Assembly (NCBI GenBank): GCA_015680685.1
Contig: MNCI01000273.1
Location: 92,324-156,323, forward strand
Direction of reading: 5' to 3'
DNA length: 64,000 nucleotides
From: Gnetum montanum
Lineage: Eukaryota; Streptophyta; Gnetopsida; Gnetales; Gnetaceae
The position numbers and the translations under genes are program-made. Each line of letters begins with the position of its first letter. The first letter of the stretch is position 1. The notes below the pieces were generated by a model. It ran no database searches. It had not been told where the DNA came from and saw nothing but the letters and a program-made list of their open reading frames with translations. This document shows, piece after piece, positions 45,701-59,150 of this stretch.

Positions 45701-48288
45701 AGGGGCTTCTAGGATTAGAGAGTTTTCTGGGAAGGTGGCCTACCTTGATCTAGTTGGTTATAGTATGTGTTAACATAACCGTATGTGTTAAGCTCTATTG
45801 TTGGACAAAAGGGAGCTCCAAAGTCTTGTTTGTTAGAGGATCGTACATAGACTTAACCTCTTGTTGTTGTAAGAGCTTGTTTGGGCTTTTGGTTCTGAGG
45901 AAAGATCTTCTCTTTTTACGGTTGTCAGAACCAGCAACGAGTTGAATGTTTATGACTCTCATAGCGTTATGTTGCTGCGGTTGAGTGGGGAGTTCCCCTT
46001 GCATTGTTGGAGAAAGTTGTATGGGAACTATAGGGAAGAGGTGCGAGTAGAGTTGGAGGATGGTAGGTATGTGGGGTGCCTCCCAGAGGAGAAGGAGTCC
46101 TCCTAAAGTACTCCCAAACTTGGTAGTAACGTTGGGGAGTTGTGTGACCCATAGAGTCACTTGGAGAAACCGACTGCTGCACATAATAGGAATAAGGATC
46201 AGGTTGCCAGTAAGGATACTATTGTCTTGGTAGTGGCATTCCCCATGACTGTGGGTATTACCACTACTGATGTTGTTCAATGCGTTGTGGTGGAGTTCCA
46301 CTTGGATAGTACGTTAATGGTTGGTGGAACTACCTAGGGTTACCTTGAGGATAAGATAACCTTCAAGGTGTCTACCGTTGGTTAAGTCTTGGGTTAAGTG
46401 CATACATCCTAGACTCTTGTAGATGTAAGATGATTGGACAACATCCCTTAAGATGGTCATATTGGCAGATCTCACATCCACTATCATCATCTATGTCTGA
46501 GTCCACAACCTCATCGAAGATAGTAATTTTCATCTTACCCTTGTTATGTGCAGGGCCTGAATTTCTCCACTTTGTCTTACCTTTGTCAATACTTCATTCC
46601 TCCTTAGACTCCTCCACAATTTTAAAGACAGTTTCAAGTCTAGAGTCTAAGGAATCCCACAATTGGTCTACCTTAGCCGATACCTCTGTTGTTAGTTTTT
46701 GAATTGGCAAGGTTTTTCTGTTCACCAACTCTTCAAGTGGTGACTCATCCTCCTCATCACAAAATCGTACTTCCTTCTTTCAAAGGGAAGGATCATGGTT
46801 GTATTCTTCTGCACTCTCTCTTTTTTGTAGCTCACCTTCTTCTTTGGCTACTTGCTCCAACAAGTGATGTATTTCATGGGCTCTAAGTTCTAATAGTCTC
46901 CCTTGGGCATAAGTCCCAAGGGTTCTTCTAGTCTCATGTCTGAGCCCATCTACGATGTGGTGGAGTTAATCTCGCTATGCATAACCATGGCCTAAGCAAC
47001 GATGTAACAATGGGTAGTAGCAGCCCATGGTAGCATCCAAGGGTTCATGATTACCTTACTTCCATCCTTGGATCTTCTTATGCAAGGTAGACACTCTGGA
47101 GTATGTTTAATATTTATCGTTAAAGAGTTCTAACATCGTACTAAACCTCCTAATGGTCTCTGGCTCTAAGGACTGGTACCAACTCTCTGCTTCTTTGATG
47201 AGTATCCTAGGAAGCAACTTAAGATTCTGCCACTTGTTTTCTCTATTTTGCAAGGTGTAGGCATCATGGAATGCCTATAAATGATGTTGTGGATCCGAGT
47301 TGCATCCCCCTTCAAAGCATGGGATATTATTCATGTCTAAGCGTTTGATCCGACTATCCTTTTGATGCCTTGTTGGGATTCTTACTACCTCCATTATATC
47401 AAGCATACTTTGGGTGGCAAGTAGGGGCTCATCATGATCATCTATTTCATGATGCCTATGATGTCTTTGTTATTCCCTACTGTCCCTTCATTCATGCCCT
47501 TGTCCTCTCTCTCAACTCTCTCATCGAGGTCTCTCATTTTGTCTACTTCTATCCTCACCGTTATGCTCATGATGGCTATGCCCAGATGTGGAAGGAGAGG
47601 GTGAGTGATGAGATCAAGGAGAAGAAGAAGGAGAACCATTGCCATGATGATGCTTCTTACCTTCTCTTCGGCTGCTACAGCCCCGATCGTGATGATGATC
47701 TAAGTACCCATCCTTATCATGAGTTGTCATTCCCTTAGTGAACAGTTGATGTTCACAGGGATTAGAACCAATGTTGTGTATTGTGGATCATAAGTTCTAA
47801 TACCCTACCTCTTCACCATCATTAGGAGGGGGAACATCATTTGATAGAGGACCTGTTATAATGGGTTAATCATCTCCTATTTCACTAAGGACGTGCGGGA
47901 TCCCTTTACCCTTCAACAGTGTATGTTGGCTCTCCTACCTTGAATCCCTCATACATTGCACTGTTGTGGAATGATAATCCCTTGTATCAAAATCTACTAT
48001 AATGTATTCAGCATAGATTTGTGTCATGCCAATCTGTGTCAAAGCACGGAGGAGCATGTTCAGAACTGATCGATCTGGAGGTAACACTATGTTAACTTGC
48101 AAATCTCTCCATCGCAATCATTCATTTTGATGGAGGATAAAGGTAAAGTCTAGTATGTACTCATCAAGATGAGTATATACCACTCAGTATTGTTGAGGAA
48201 CTGGCAAATTTCAGTTATGTGTTTTTGATTACCGACTGTTCCTTGTATTATCCCTAGGTGGTGAATTACTTTTGTTAGAAGAAGACAT
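45701..48288 (-). pseudogene. Decayed gag of copy C
   Basis: ATG at 48288 (MSSSNKSNSPPRDN), then early stops. It contains the gag core missing from B because of the N gap: near 47300-47110, DPQHHL, WQNLKLLPRILIKEAESWY, SLEPETIRRFSTMLELF. It is followed by HHIVDGLRHETRRTLGTYAQ near 46960-46900 and a Glu/Lys-rich helix. Downstream are HNKGKMKITIFDEVVDSD and GCEICQYDHLKGCC near 46550-46430, then a His/Pro/Gln-rich part at 45795-46301 with GSDNRKKRRSFLRTKSP. No CCHC zinc knuckle is apparent. The copy is broken by several stops. Confidence 0.75.
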
Positions 48289-48410
48289 TGTTATTTATCA
48301 GTGTGCTAATTAACAGTTATATAAATTTTTCTTAATTAACCCTAAGGTTTGTTTCAGCTTCCAATGATGTGAGTGATATCCTATGTTCTACTTAGCGCAC
48401 AAACACTTAG

Positions 48411-48428
48411 TCCCCGGCAACGGTGCCA
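48411..48428 (-). other. Primer binding site of copy C
   Basis: Minus-strand TGGCACCGTTGCCGGGGA, identical to copy B, one base from the 5' LTR. Confidence 0.9.
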
Positions 48429-48429
48429 A

Positions 48430-49257
48430 TGATGAGTGGCGAGATACCCCAACACTCAACCATACGAATATAAGCGTAGCATGTGCAATCTAGTCGAACT
48501 CTGAAGACTAAGTGCCTACACGCCTCATGGAACACTTAGGGTTAATCATTCATTGTCTTCCTAGACTTACTTGTAGTTGTCACGGTGTATGGTTAAGTAA
48601 GTTCGAGGTATATGATTTTTATGTCTTTTTATCTTTTATCTCCTATGCTAACAAGGTGAAGGGTTGAGAAGACTAATTAACTAACTCTAACTAATGAACT
48701 AAATCTAAATTAACCTAGCATCAACATCTATTCCCACTTACTGTACACACCTTGAACCGATGCGACCTTGGCTACCAACTGCTAATCGTTGCTAGGATCA
48801 CCAAGCATAACACATGTGCTTGAAGTGGTCGTACTAAGGCACTTAATTAGGAGAGAAGGGTTGAGAAAGATTTAACAACTAATAAATCAATAAATAACAA
48901 ATAATAAATAATAGTAAATAAAATCATAATTAGCCTATTCCATGCACTGCAAGGTTTATCCGAAAAGCTCGTCTTTATTTCCGTACACAAACATGTCTTC
49001 AGGTACAATGTCTACTCGAATAAAGATCTGTTTACTTTGGGATTCCTACTGCGGGCACATGGAAAATATTCTATCTCTGGAGTGATCAATCTACCAGAGT
49101 TTCACTATGGTCTAAGCCTAAGATTAGAAAACAAGGGAGAGCCGCCTCTTATTTATAGATATGACGGTGCATCGTGATATCGTGTATGTGATATCGTGAG
49201 GGATGCGATATCACGACGACCGTGATATCATGGCCCATGTGATATTGCATCCCATCA
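48430..49257 (-). repeat. 5' LTR of copy C
   Basis: 828 bases, TGATGAG to CCCATCA. The TATA box is intact at 49150-49157 (minus). GATATC palindromes lie at 49170-49245. Confidence 0.95.
49150..49157 (-). promoter_or_regulatory. TATA box of the C 5' LTR
   Basis: TATAAATA on the minus strand, downstream of the palindrome cluster. Confidence 0.6.
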
Positions 49258-49262
49258 CATGT
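49258..49262. repeat. Target-site duplication of copy C, right
   Basis: CATGT, followed by GAAATTA. Confidence 0.95.
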
Positions 49263-50700
49263 GAAATTACATATTTTATTATTATCATAAATAAAAAGAT
49301 TCAGATGTAAATAGAAAGACAATTATATTAAGAAATGATTTTTTCTTAATAATATAATTTCTACACTTTCTTATTAATGTATGGCTTATTTCACATATTC
49401 ATTAAAAAGCACTTGAAATTTAATAAATATAGTGGGATTCATAGCCAAAAAATATGCTTTACCAAAATCCAAAATCCTAACATCATAAAAATTTGAACAC
49501 AAAACCCACAAAAATTGAAATCCTAACTTTATAAAAATTCAGACATAGAACCATAGTAAAAATGAAAAAAGAATGGGACGTGTAATAAGTGATAGTAATA
49601 GATCATTCTTTTGCAAAAATATATTGGCACTTTATAGAATTATCATAGATCATAGTAACATCAATATTCCATATTATGCTTATCATTGATAAAGAGTAAA
49701 GAAAGTTTTAGGTATCATTTTATATTTTTTTATTATCATTGAAGAAGACTAAAAGAAGTTTCTGTTTTACATTTTCTTTTTCATTTTGATTCATTTATCT
49801 TAGTTTTCATAATTTTTCAACCATAAAACTTGTATTAGATACTATAAAATAGATCTCTTTCCTATGTTTTCTCTTAGGATTTTCATGATTGCTAGATATG
49901 TTTGATATATTACTATATTCTATCCTAAAGAACTAACAAGAGAACGTAGAAAGGTATGATTTATCCTAGCATAATTATATCATCATATTCAAATTATTAT
50001 AAGTAAAATGATTGATCTTAGACTTTATTACATAGCTATAAGAAGAGATATCACATGCTATAAGGAATTCAAAAATAAAAATAAAAATTGATCTTACAAG
50101 TGCCACATAAAAATGATATTCCTTTTCATGACACTTCCATAATTCATAGTGTATATATTTTCATAATAAATCATTTTATTATTCCATTGAAATTTTATTA
50201 TTTTACATTATAGTTCTATACATCATATTTATGCATGGTCAACAGTATTGCATACTCTATGTTTTATTGTTAACTACACATACTATGTATATTTCTTGTA
50301 TCCAATAGATCCTAATGGTCTTTGAACATAATAAAAAGATTTTTAGTTTTATATTTTTTCAATATAATTTTATTCAATATATGTTCATATTATATTTTAT
50401 AAAATTCTCATTAATTAACATGCAGATTCTGTAAAACTATAAATATACCAATATTCCAAAAAATATTAAATAATTAAACATTTGTACATGATAAATTTCA
50501 TGAATTTATGTAAACTCATATCATACAAAAAATTAATAAATTGATATAAGGTTATTATTGATTAGATGATCCTACAATATTAAATAATAATGCTAGTAAT
50601 TTTGCTCAACCATGTAAGATTCATTTTTGTAGCCTAAAAAATAAATGAACGATTATAATTTTTATTGTAGTAAATAATTTGTTAGAAGATAGATAGAAAT
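49263..50700. other. Unassigned very AT-rich stretch
   Basis: No frame over 60 codons, no recognisable repeat or element end. Confidence 0.4.
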
Positions 50701-50705
50701 ATTCA

Positions 50706-51650
50706 TGAAATTATGAAGGCTCCTTGGTTATTCATGATTCATATATGTTGATCCTAAAATATACAGAGAAATACTAATGAAATTATGAAAGATTCTTAAT
50801 CATGCATGATTTGAGATTATGTAGGGTTATTTCTGATTCATGAGATTTCTTCTTCTTGAAGCATATGAGAAATTTCCATTGAAATTATGAAGGTTTCTCA
50901 ATCATGCATGATTCATATGTATTAATCCAAAAATATACATATAAATACCCATGAAATTATGAAAGTTCCTTAATCATGCATAATTCAAGATGATACAAAG
51001 TTATGTGTGATTTATGATGTTTCTTATTCATGAATCATATGAGACGTTGCGTGATTATGCATGATTTATGAGAATTATCATTCTGTCATAAAGGATAGTC
51101 ATACAAAGTAATTGAATCCCACCTAGATATTATTGATTATGTAAACTTATAATATTAAATAATTGTTCTCCTTAGGTTTATAGAAAATGAATAATTTGTA
51201 TGTGTTAGTTAGAAAAAAAATGATAGGGTTTGATTTTCACATTAATTCATTATTGATTATAATGTTCAAATAAGAAGTATAAAATGTTGGAGGTTGCCCT
51301 ACCATGCATGATTATCAAGCTCACTCATGTATGCTTGATTTAAGAGGTTTTTCTATTATGTATGATTCATATATTTTGATCACAATATTAACCAAATGTT
51401 GTTTGATAAAAAATCCATTCATGAATAGTATGTATCTATTATAATAATAAATTAATATATTTGAGTTTTTATGGGAGCCCATTATATCTTAAAATGTTTA
51501 AAAAAAGATCATGATATTATGGAGGTCGCTTAGTCATGCATGATATTTAATTATTCTTTTCTATAGAGTTTCTTAGTCATACATGATTCATCTATTTAAC
51601 TCACAATATCAAACAAATGTCTTAAGATAAAAAATCAATGAATCTTATTT
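50706..51650. repeat. Two-part tandem repeat, 174-bp period, with worn copies
   Basis: TGAAATTATGAA starts at 50706, 50778, 50880 and 50952, spacings 72, 102 and 72, so a 72+102 pair occurs twice. Each unit has an AATCATGCATGATT-like core. Weaker copies continue at 51294-51650, where a second pair (ATGATTCATATATTTTGATC / ATGATTCATCTATTTAACTC) is seen. Confidence 0.7.
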
Positions 51651-51859
51651 AATTTTCTTTTTAGACCATTAATTTGGTTTCATTGATTGATAAAATTATG
51701 AAATTATATTTTCTTTCTCTCATAAAGAAAGAAAGGTGATGATAAAGCATGAATGTATAAAGTAAGGCTTCCTTATGTCTGGGAGTATATATACAGTTTA
51801 AATAAAAATAGAAAAGAGGAAATATGTAATTTAGATGACACGATAGATTGTTCTCTTAT

Positions 51860-53050
51860 TTAATTATCTAATAATGAGGTTGGTATTTACATTGAATCAA
51901 TTGACGAGGAATGTTATCTATTATTCAAGGATCTTTTTTTAATAATAGTATGGGGGGAGGATCATGTATATCATTTATTAAATTCTCAATTCCTTTTTCT
52001 TTTATAGAATAATGTATTTACTCCTACTAAGGTGAATATTTGGTTAGAAATTGAGGTTGCCAAACTATTTAGGAGTAGGCTAATGCCCTTTATATGAAAT
52101 GCATTCATAGATAAGAGACTTTACATGGTTAGTAGAAATATAGAAACTATTAAGAGTAGTGAATCTCATAGTACATCTACAATAAGATTAAATTACCAGC
52201 TAAATAATTTGATATTCATTTTCTATACTGATTGCTACAAGAAGAAATATATGTAGAGTATTACATTGGATGATAATATAAGGACTTGAAAAATGATATT
52301 GATAATGAACTCAAATAATAGAATCATGTAATCTAGAATAAAAATCATGTTGCGAAGACAATGAAATATTTGAAAGATAAGATTTGTACGAAGGCTTGGC
52401 ATATAATTCATGAGATTCCAAGTGGTACATTCTACAATAACTTATTTAATTTTAAGAACGTACATGTATTCTTTGAGCATAGAAATACATGAAAGATAAA
52501 GACATGATATAGCAAGATTATAATAATAACAATTCTTAAGAGGGTTGTTGATAAGATGATTGATCCATCATCATTAGAATATAGATAGGTGATGAGAGAT
52601 GAAACATCTAAACTAATTAGAACATTACCTATAATGATGAGTTAATTCACTTTATTGAAAAATTATATTAACCATGAATTAGTTGATCTAGGATTGCCTC
52701 CTATTATTAAGAGTCAATTATTGAAGATTATCAAAAAATATTATTTAAATGTAAGTTTTAGTAGAAAACATGATTTTTTTAATTTGTAGAACCTAGCATA
52801 TATTAGACAAAAAAAAGAATTAATTACTAGAAATAAAATTTTTAAAATTCACATTTTTATGAGGTGACATTATGTTGGAATGAAATTACATAAATATTTT
52901 TGTCAAGAACTATTCAAGAAGATATTCTAAGCTCAAGATTGAAAAATGATGAAATTCAAGTGGAGGAATAGGACAATGCATATGTTGGCTTACAAAATAA
53001 GAAGCCATGGAGGTTATTTAATTAGTCCTTAATATTATGAATTAAATGAT
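51860..53050 (+). pseudogene. Decayed coding-like stretch, unknown product
   Basis: One frame over about 52290-52795 reads coherently with stops only at likely Gln or Trp sites. Pieces include KYLKDKICTKAWHIIHEIPS, FNFKNVHVFFEHRNT, and YINHELVDLGLPPIIKSQLL. Upstream pieces include NNEVGIYIESIDEECYLLFK (about 51873) and TPTKVNIWLEIEVAKLFRSR (about 52022). No family recognised. It may be a transposon ORF or a host pseudogene. Confidence 0.35.
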
Positions 53051-54059
53051 TCTATTGGTAAGGCTAAGGAATTAAAATGAATTAGATGTTATATAGGTGG
53101 ATAGAGCTAGAATCATTGAATTTAGAAAAGACAAGATCATCAATATAATAGTGGATTGGCTTCCTCTATAATTGAGATTAAAGGAAAAATTGTATGATTA
53201 TGAATAGATATATAATTCAAAAGATATTTAGATTAGAATAGTGTGATCTAATTTAGTGATTTATGCATAAATAAGTAAAATATGAGATGAAACAAAGGTA
53301 AAATTATATACAAAATCAAACTCAGCAATCAAAGACATATTGTAATGAAATGTTAAAGAGACTAAATAGGATATGCATCAAAATTAACATAAGAAATTAT
53401 AAGTTTGAATGATATAAAAATAAATTTTTGATTATGGTAACTTTCTGTTGAAATAATATAGACTATTTTTTAATATGATATATAGAGGTTAGATTCCATT
53501 AAATAAAGGTCATAGTTATTACATGATTTCAATAACATATAAGTAACTCAAAATATATTTGTTTTGTCTTTATGTTGAGATGGTAGGAATTATTTCCTAA
53601 CAAGATTAAATATTGTAAAAAATGTAGATATAAAACCATAAATTTTAATACATAAATGAATCTCTATGTTAGGTATGTTATGATTTTATTATTGAGTATA
53701 AAGAAGAAAACACCAGTAGAAATAACTTAGTTATGATGAGAGATTTATAACATTAACATATTATTAATAACTAATTATCAAAAGATAACAAATATAAAAA
53801 TTTAAAAATTAATGGTACATTCCAAATATAATGAAACCTCTCTTGCTACTTTCTACTCTACTCAACATCAAAGGAAATAAAGATGAATATGTTGGAAGGC
53901 ATACTTTCACACGATTTTCAACACATCCTTCTTTACTATGTAATGTGTAATAATAATGAAGTTGAAGTTTTGTTGATCTCCTTTTCTTGATTCTTTGTCT
54001 TTGAGATGCCAATTGTCTTCAATAGATAATTTAATTTATATGATTAACATGGATTTTTT
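53051..54059. other. Unassigned AT-rich stretch
   Basis: Nothing recognised. The minus frame at 53809-54012 lies next to the Copia fragment but shows no domain. Confidence 0.35.
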
Positions 54060-54480
54060 AGAATGTTAGCTAATTTATCCCAAGTAGGTACATTCTTGGG
54101 TAAGATTTTGCCCTACTTCACATCTTGCTTAATGAAGTAGTACTTGATGTCAACATGCTTGGACTTCTTTTGAAGGACATGATCCTTTGAGAGTTAAAAT
54201 ATTGATGTGTTGTCCATCATGAAGTGAATGGATAAAAAGAGTTGACAACATAATTGAGCAAAGATCTTCTTAATCCATAAGATATGTTGATTCAATCTAC
54301 CATTGTACTAAATTTATTTTCACATGATGATAGAGCTATGAACAATTGCTTCTTTCTACTCTAATTGATGCGATTGATCTCATGAAATATGATTGATCCT
54401 AATGTTGAGTTCCTTTTTTGAAGATATTCTCCCTAATCAAAATCACAAAAAGCATAAAAGTTGTCATTTCATTAGAAGGA
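54060..54480 (-). pseudogene. Copia-type RNase H fragment
   Basis: Minus-strand pieces match the C-terminal RNase H of Ty1/copia pol. SRKKQLFIALSSCENKF near 54360-54310 corresponds to the S.KQ..VALSSTEAEY motif. KSKHVDIKYYFIKQDVK near 54170-54110 corresponds to the SKHID..YHFIR segment. TWDKLANILKN near 54080-54060 corresponds to the QLADILTK end. Stops and frame changes are present. No LTR was found for it. Confidence 0.75.
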
Positions 54481-55140
54481 TTTTATGAAAAATATAGTAG
54501 ATAACATTTAATTATAGAGAACCAAAAATTCCATCATAGTACAATTTAACCACAAATCCAACAAGCCTAAAAAAAAGGATCCGAAATCCCTCAAATGATC
54601 TTGCCGATCGATTGAGGACTTAGAAGTCTATTACTATATTACAAAATAAAAACCAAAAGCGTATGAAATAGTGGTTCAAATGCTAGATTCAAGAATAGAG
54701 AAATGAATGAAATAACATAGCAAATAAAGACAACTATAAGTTTGTATTAAATGCAATATGAAAACAATGTTTTAGGGGATATAGATTATGGGTTGTAAAA
54801 ACTCAAGAACATAGAAATGTCTTTGATGTCTATTGTAGTTGGTAGGGTGTGTTTTGCCACTAGATCTACACTTGTCCTTCTCCAATCAATCTAATCGTAA
54901 GATTTTCTTACCATAGGTTCTCTCTACTTTGGTGATCTATAATGATTAGATAATGGCTATGAATGTTTAAATTTTTTCTTTACTTTGAAAGTCTCTATTT
55001 TGGTTGAAAGAAAAATGATTCAAAAGTCCCAAAAAGATGCAAAATTTTGCTTAAATAGGCTATGAATGTCTAGATTTTTTGCTAGTTAATTTTGCCTAAT
55101 TTTTTACTTTCCTTGCATATTTTTTGATGTCATTTGGTGT
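54481..55140. other. Unassigned stretch right of the Copia fragment
   Basis: No recognisable feature; may include upstream Copia sequence too decayed to read. Confidence 0.35.
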
Positions 55141-55149
55141 TCAAAATCT

Positions 55150-55425
55150 ATAACATATGATGCACCAATGTTTTTCACTTTTTAGGCTAAATTACCAATG
55201 TATTTCACACCTTCATGACCCAAAAATTATAGAATATAAACCACCAATGTTTTTTTTGACATTTTGGACATTGAAATACAATGTATTTGGCACTTTCACC
55301 ATGCAAAAAGTGTAGCCCATGACCCACCAATGTAAGAATCTTTCCTTGACAAATTTGATGGCATATTTGGGCTATTTTCATAGTTCAAACTCCAACATAT
55401 ATGCCACTAATGTTTTCACCACTAC
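55150..55425. repeat. Degenerate ~80-bp repeat with CACCAATGTTTTTCAC core
   Basis: Cores near 55163, 55241, 55325 and 55405. The phrase TACCAATGTAT(T/C)(T/C)CAC recurs at 55191 and in the satellite at 61490. Confidence 0.5.
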
Positions 55426-55789
55426 AATGAGTCAATCCTCTTTGATGAATTTGAGCTTTGTCCTATAAGCACAACTTCAAGAGGATAAGAAAAAAAGTCA
55501 AATAACACATGCGATTACAAGAGATTGCATAAGGTCACATGAGATAATAACTAGACACAATCCATCACTAGTTACAATTGGTAAACCATGAGATATGTGT
55601 ACCCTATTTCATAGATTTATACAAGTTTTTGGTAATCTTGTTATGTCAAAAAGAAATTCTAGGTCATACACGCTCTATTATTGTAGGTTACGAAGGCCAT
55701 CGATATCAATCATTCATCCATACCTACAAAAAAAAGGTAAATAAAGGCTATAGTAAAATAGATTACTATTAGATATAATAAGGTTTGAG

Positions 55790-58700
55790 ATTGGAATGGT
55801 TGACTGGGTTGGTCAATTCAATTCCATTCATGTTTGCCAATTTGAATGTTCCATTGTCATAAGCTTTGTTGATCACAAAGATCCTTCCCAATTGACTGAG
55901 AACTTGTTTGCAAATTTGCAAAAAACCATAAGGACAAGGTCTTCTTAACTTTTAACCTATCTAGGTCATGATAATGCTATTGTTTCTATCTCTATTGATA
56001 TCGTTTGATGTGAGTAAGCATTTGTATTCACTACTCCTCCATTGAATCAAGGTTAATGTTATGTAGCTCCTTATTTTGCTCATCATTGTTGAAGTCAAAT
56101 AGATATATCCTTAGTGATGGAACCTACAATTCAAGATTCAAAACAACTTCAAATCCATAAATAATGCTATATGTGGTGGCTTTTCTTGTAATTCTAAATG
56201 TCATCCTATATGCATAAAGTATATTTATAAGTCATTCATTCCACTTGCATTTTCTATTACTAAAATATTCTTAAGGAGATGTTTCTAGATTCAACTTGTC
56301 CATTGTCTTGTGGATAATATGATGATGAAAAGAAATGTTTGATGCTGAATTATTGACAAAATATTTTTGTTTCCTGGCTACTAAAATGTAGTTCATTGTT
56401 CATGACTATAGTTAAGAGTATGCCAAAATGGGCCACTATGTTTTCTATTATGAATTTATAAACTTCTTGAGATGTTGTTTGTCTTAGAGAAATGGCTTTA
56501 ACCTACTTTCTAAAATATTTAGTTGTGGTAATGATGAAGCTATGCCCTATGGAAGACTTGAGCGTTATAGGTCCAGTAATGTCAATTATTCATCATTAAA
56601 ATGGACAAGTGATCTGAGTAGTATGTAACTCAATTTGTAACACATGTATTAAGTTATTGTATCATTGATAGGTGTCACAAGTCTTAACATTCTCCAAGAA
56701 TTTTTTCATATAGGACCAATAGTATCATAATCATGTAATATTTGTGGCCATGGCCCTAGGTTGCATATGTAATTCACATGCATCCTTGTGAATGTAGTCA
56801 AGAACTATGCAAGCTTTAGTTTTGCTCAAGAACACTAAGAATATGCCATCATAGGACATTTGACATAATGTATTATCAGCTACTAAGACATAATATTGAT
56901 CATTTACAGACAATGTCCTTTTAACAGGTAGTTAGATTCCATGAAGATTCACCATGCATCTAGTAAAACTTAATATCATCATATCACTCTTGTTTAGGAA
57001 CATTGTCAATAGTGGCTATAGAGGTACCTTTAGTGGTCTGCATGATGAAAGAATCATAATTCTTTATCAAGGAAGGTAACCTACTAAACACATCTAGTAT
57101 CATACTTAGGGATAATGTTGTAATGACATCAACTAAGATGTTCTTGATTCAAGGAATATGTTGGAGACTAACATCTATAAACTCTAGCATAAGTTTTTTG
57201 GCTGGGTCACAATAAGCTTGCAAATGTTTGGCTTTACATGTATAAATCTTAGTCACTTGGTTAACCACCAATTTTGAATCACATTTTATCATTAAACATG
57301 TGATTCATTACTTATGAGCTACCATCATTTCTCTAATTAACCTATTATATTCCACTACATTGTTGGTACATGAAAATTGAAAATGATAAGAGAAAGGTTG
57401 GAGCACACTAGAAGGTGATATTATGATGATAGCAACATTAGTTCCATAGGTAGTTAAAGCTCCATCAAAGTGCATGATGATCTCGTAACCTTCAGGTACC
57501 TTGTTAATTATTGACATGTTCATCAGGGAATTAAGGACCTCTAGCAATGTTGTCCTTAATTCAGGATTTTGTTAGTTAAGTGGCCATAGCTTGACCCTTT
57601 ATTGAGGCTTGGTGGATGTAATGTAGGTCAAACTTAGCTATTATGGCCTTCCATCAAGCTATTCATATACCTTCATATATATTGGTTGTTATGAATCTTA
57701 ATACATTATCCTTATATATGACATTGACTTGGCTCCTAAAGAGGTAGTTTATTCACTTCTTCAAGGAGAAGACTAGGGCTAGAAAATACTTTTCAACCTC
57801 TGTGTATCAGGTTTCATAGGCTATCAATGCATGGCTCAAGTAGTAAATAAGCAACTCCATTCCATCATCTCCTTTTTGATAGTGTAGATAAGCTATGCAC
57901 ATGTCAAAGATTACAAAGTATAGGTAAAAAGATTTTTCCTTCTAAGGTGGGTACATGATGGGTAGCTCAGCCAAGTCTTGCTTAATGTTGTTAGAGGATT
58001 CCTAGCATTGGTGAGTCTACTCATAGTGAAATTTCTTCTTAAGCAAGTACTACATGGATTGTACCTTATTTGTAAGTCTTGAGATGAATCTATGAATAAA
58101 TTACAATCTACCTTGTAATTCCCATATCTCCTTAAGAATAGTCAATGTTGCCAACTTGGATATGGCTTTAACCTTATTAGGATTGACACATATTCCTACC
58201 TCAAATACTACAAAACCAAGAATCTCGCTAATATAAATGCTAAATGTACACTTCTTAGGATTGATTCTAAGCTTATCTTTGAGACATCATTGGAGTACTA
58301 AGTCAAGGTTATGTGCATGGTCACTAGATATCTTGGATTTAATTACTATGTCATCAACATAATCATGAAGTAACCCTACCATGTGGTCACTAAATATGTA
58401 GGTCATGACTTGTTGATAGGTTGGCCTTGCATTCTTTAGATCGAATGACATCATGTTATAATAAAAGGCTCCCAAAGGGATCATAAAGGTTGTGTATAAC
58501 TAATCCTCTAGATCCTCACTTGGTTATATCTTGAAAACCCTTCCGTAAAGGATAGTATGACATGACTAGTCATAGGATTAATGAGTTGATCAATACCATG
58601 GTTGCCATGTTAAGATCTTGGAAGTCAATGTAGATACAAATGCTCCCATTCTTCTTGGAAACTACCACTATGTTGGACACCTAATTAGTGTAATTGATAG

Positions 58701-59150
58701 CTCAGATGAAATCAACTAGTTAATGTTTCTTGATCTTATCATGAATCACTAGAAACAAATCTAGTATAACATTATAGATCTTATGTTTAATAGGTTGGAT
58801 ACTAGGGTCTAGTATGATATTGTGTTATACTAAACAAGGGTCAAGCCCTAGCATATGTTCATATAACCAAGAAAAGTCTTTAATGTTATTTTGAAGGATC
58901 TTGGTGATGTCTTGAACCTACTATGGTTCAAGTGAGAAACTTAGTTTTAATGTTTTCTACTCACTATTTTGTGTTATAATAGGAACCTTAGCTAGAAAAT
59001 CCCCAATGATGTCACTAGCCTCAAGGTTAATGGTTTTAACTATGTACTCAAGCCATTCAAGGGACTTCTCTATCAAGGCTACATGATCAAATAGGCTCTT
59101 AGGCTTATGATCTAAGTAATCAAGGTTAATGGATCATTCAACATCAACAT
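55790..59150 (-). pseudogene. Tat-type pol F: RT, two RNase H domains, integrase
   Basis: RT: VSKKNGSICIYIDFQDLN near 58660-58600, GIDQLINPMTSHVILSF, then the open piece 58287-58484 with FDLKNARPTYQQVMTYIF and catalytic DYVDDIVIKSK. Thumb-side sequence LRINPKKCTFS follows. gRNase H: YTEVEKYFLALVFSLK near 57810-57760. Archaeal-type RNase H: 57308-57547 with FDGALTTYGTNVAIIIISPS and FSCTNNVVEYNRLI. Integrase: zinc-binding part with HKDACELH near 56790 and CDTYQ, core KSSIGHSFIITTTKYF near 56560, end YYPQDNGQVES near 56300. Stops and frameshifts occur throughout. It is homologous to the G pol, including the stretch beyond integrase at 55790-55930. I found no gag, protease or LTR for it. Confidence 0.85.

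Larger units (their letters stand above)
42058..49257 (-). mobile_element. R1 copy C: non-autonomous Gag-protease LTR element
   Basis: LTRs 42058-42874 and 48430-49257, PBS, polypurine end and a perfect CATGT duplication. Collinear with B throughout but without the hairpin block in the LTR and with an expanded minisatellite before the protease. Gag and protease are decayed. No pol domain. It is inserted in repeats next to the right end of G. Confidence 0.95.

Noticed and set aside
50706-51650. CRISPR-like array
   Set aside because: Repeats are long, adjacent and diverged with no unique spacers, and the DNA is plant nuclear.
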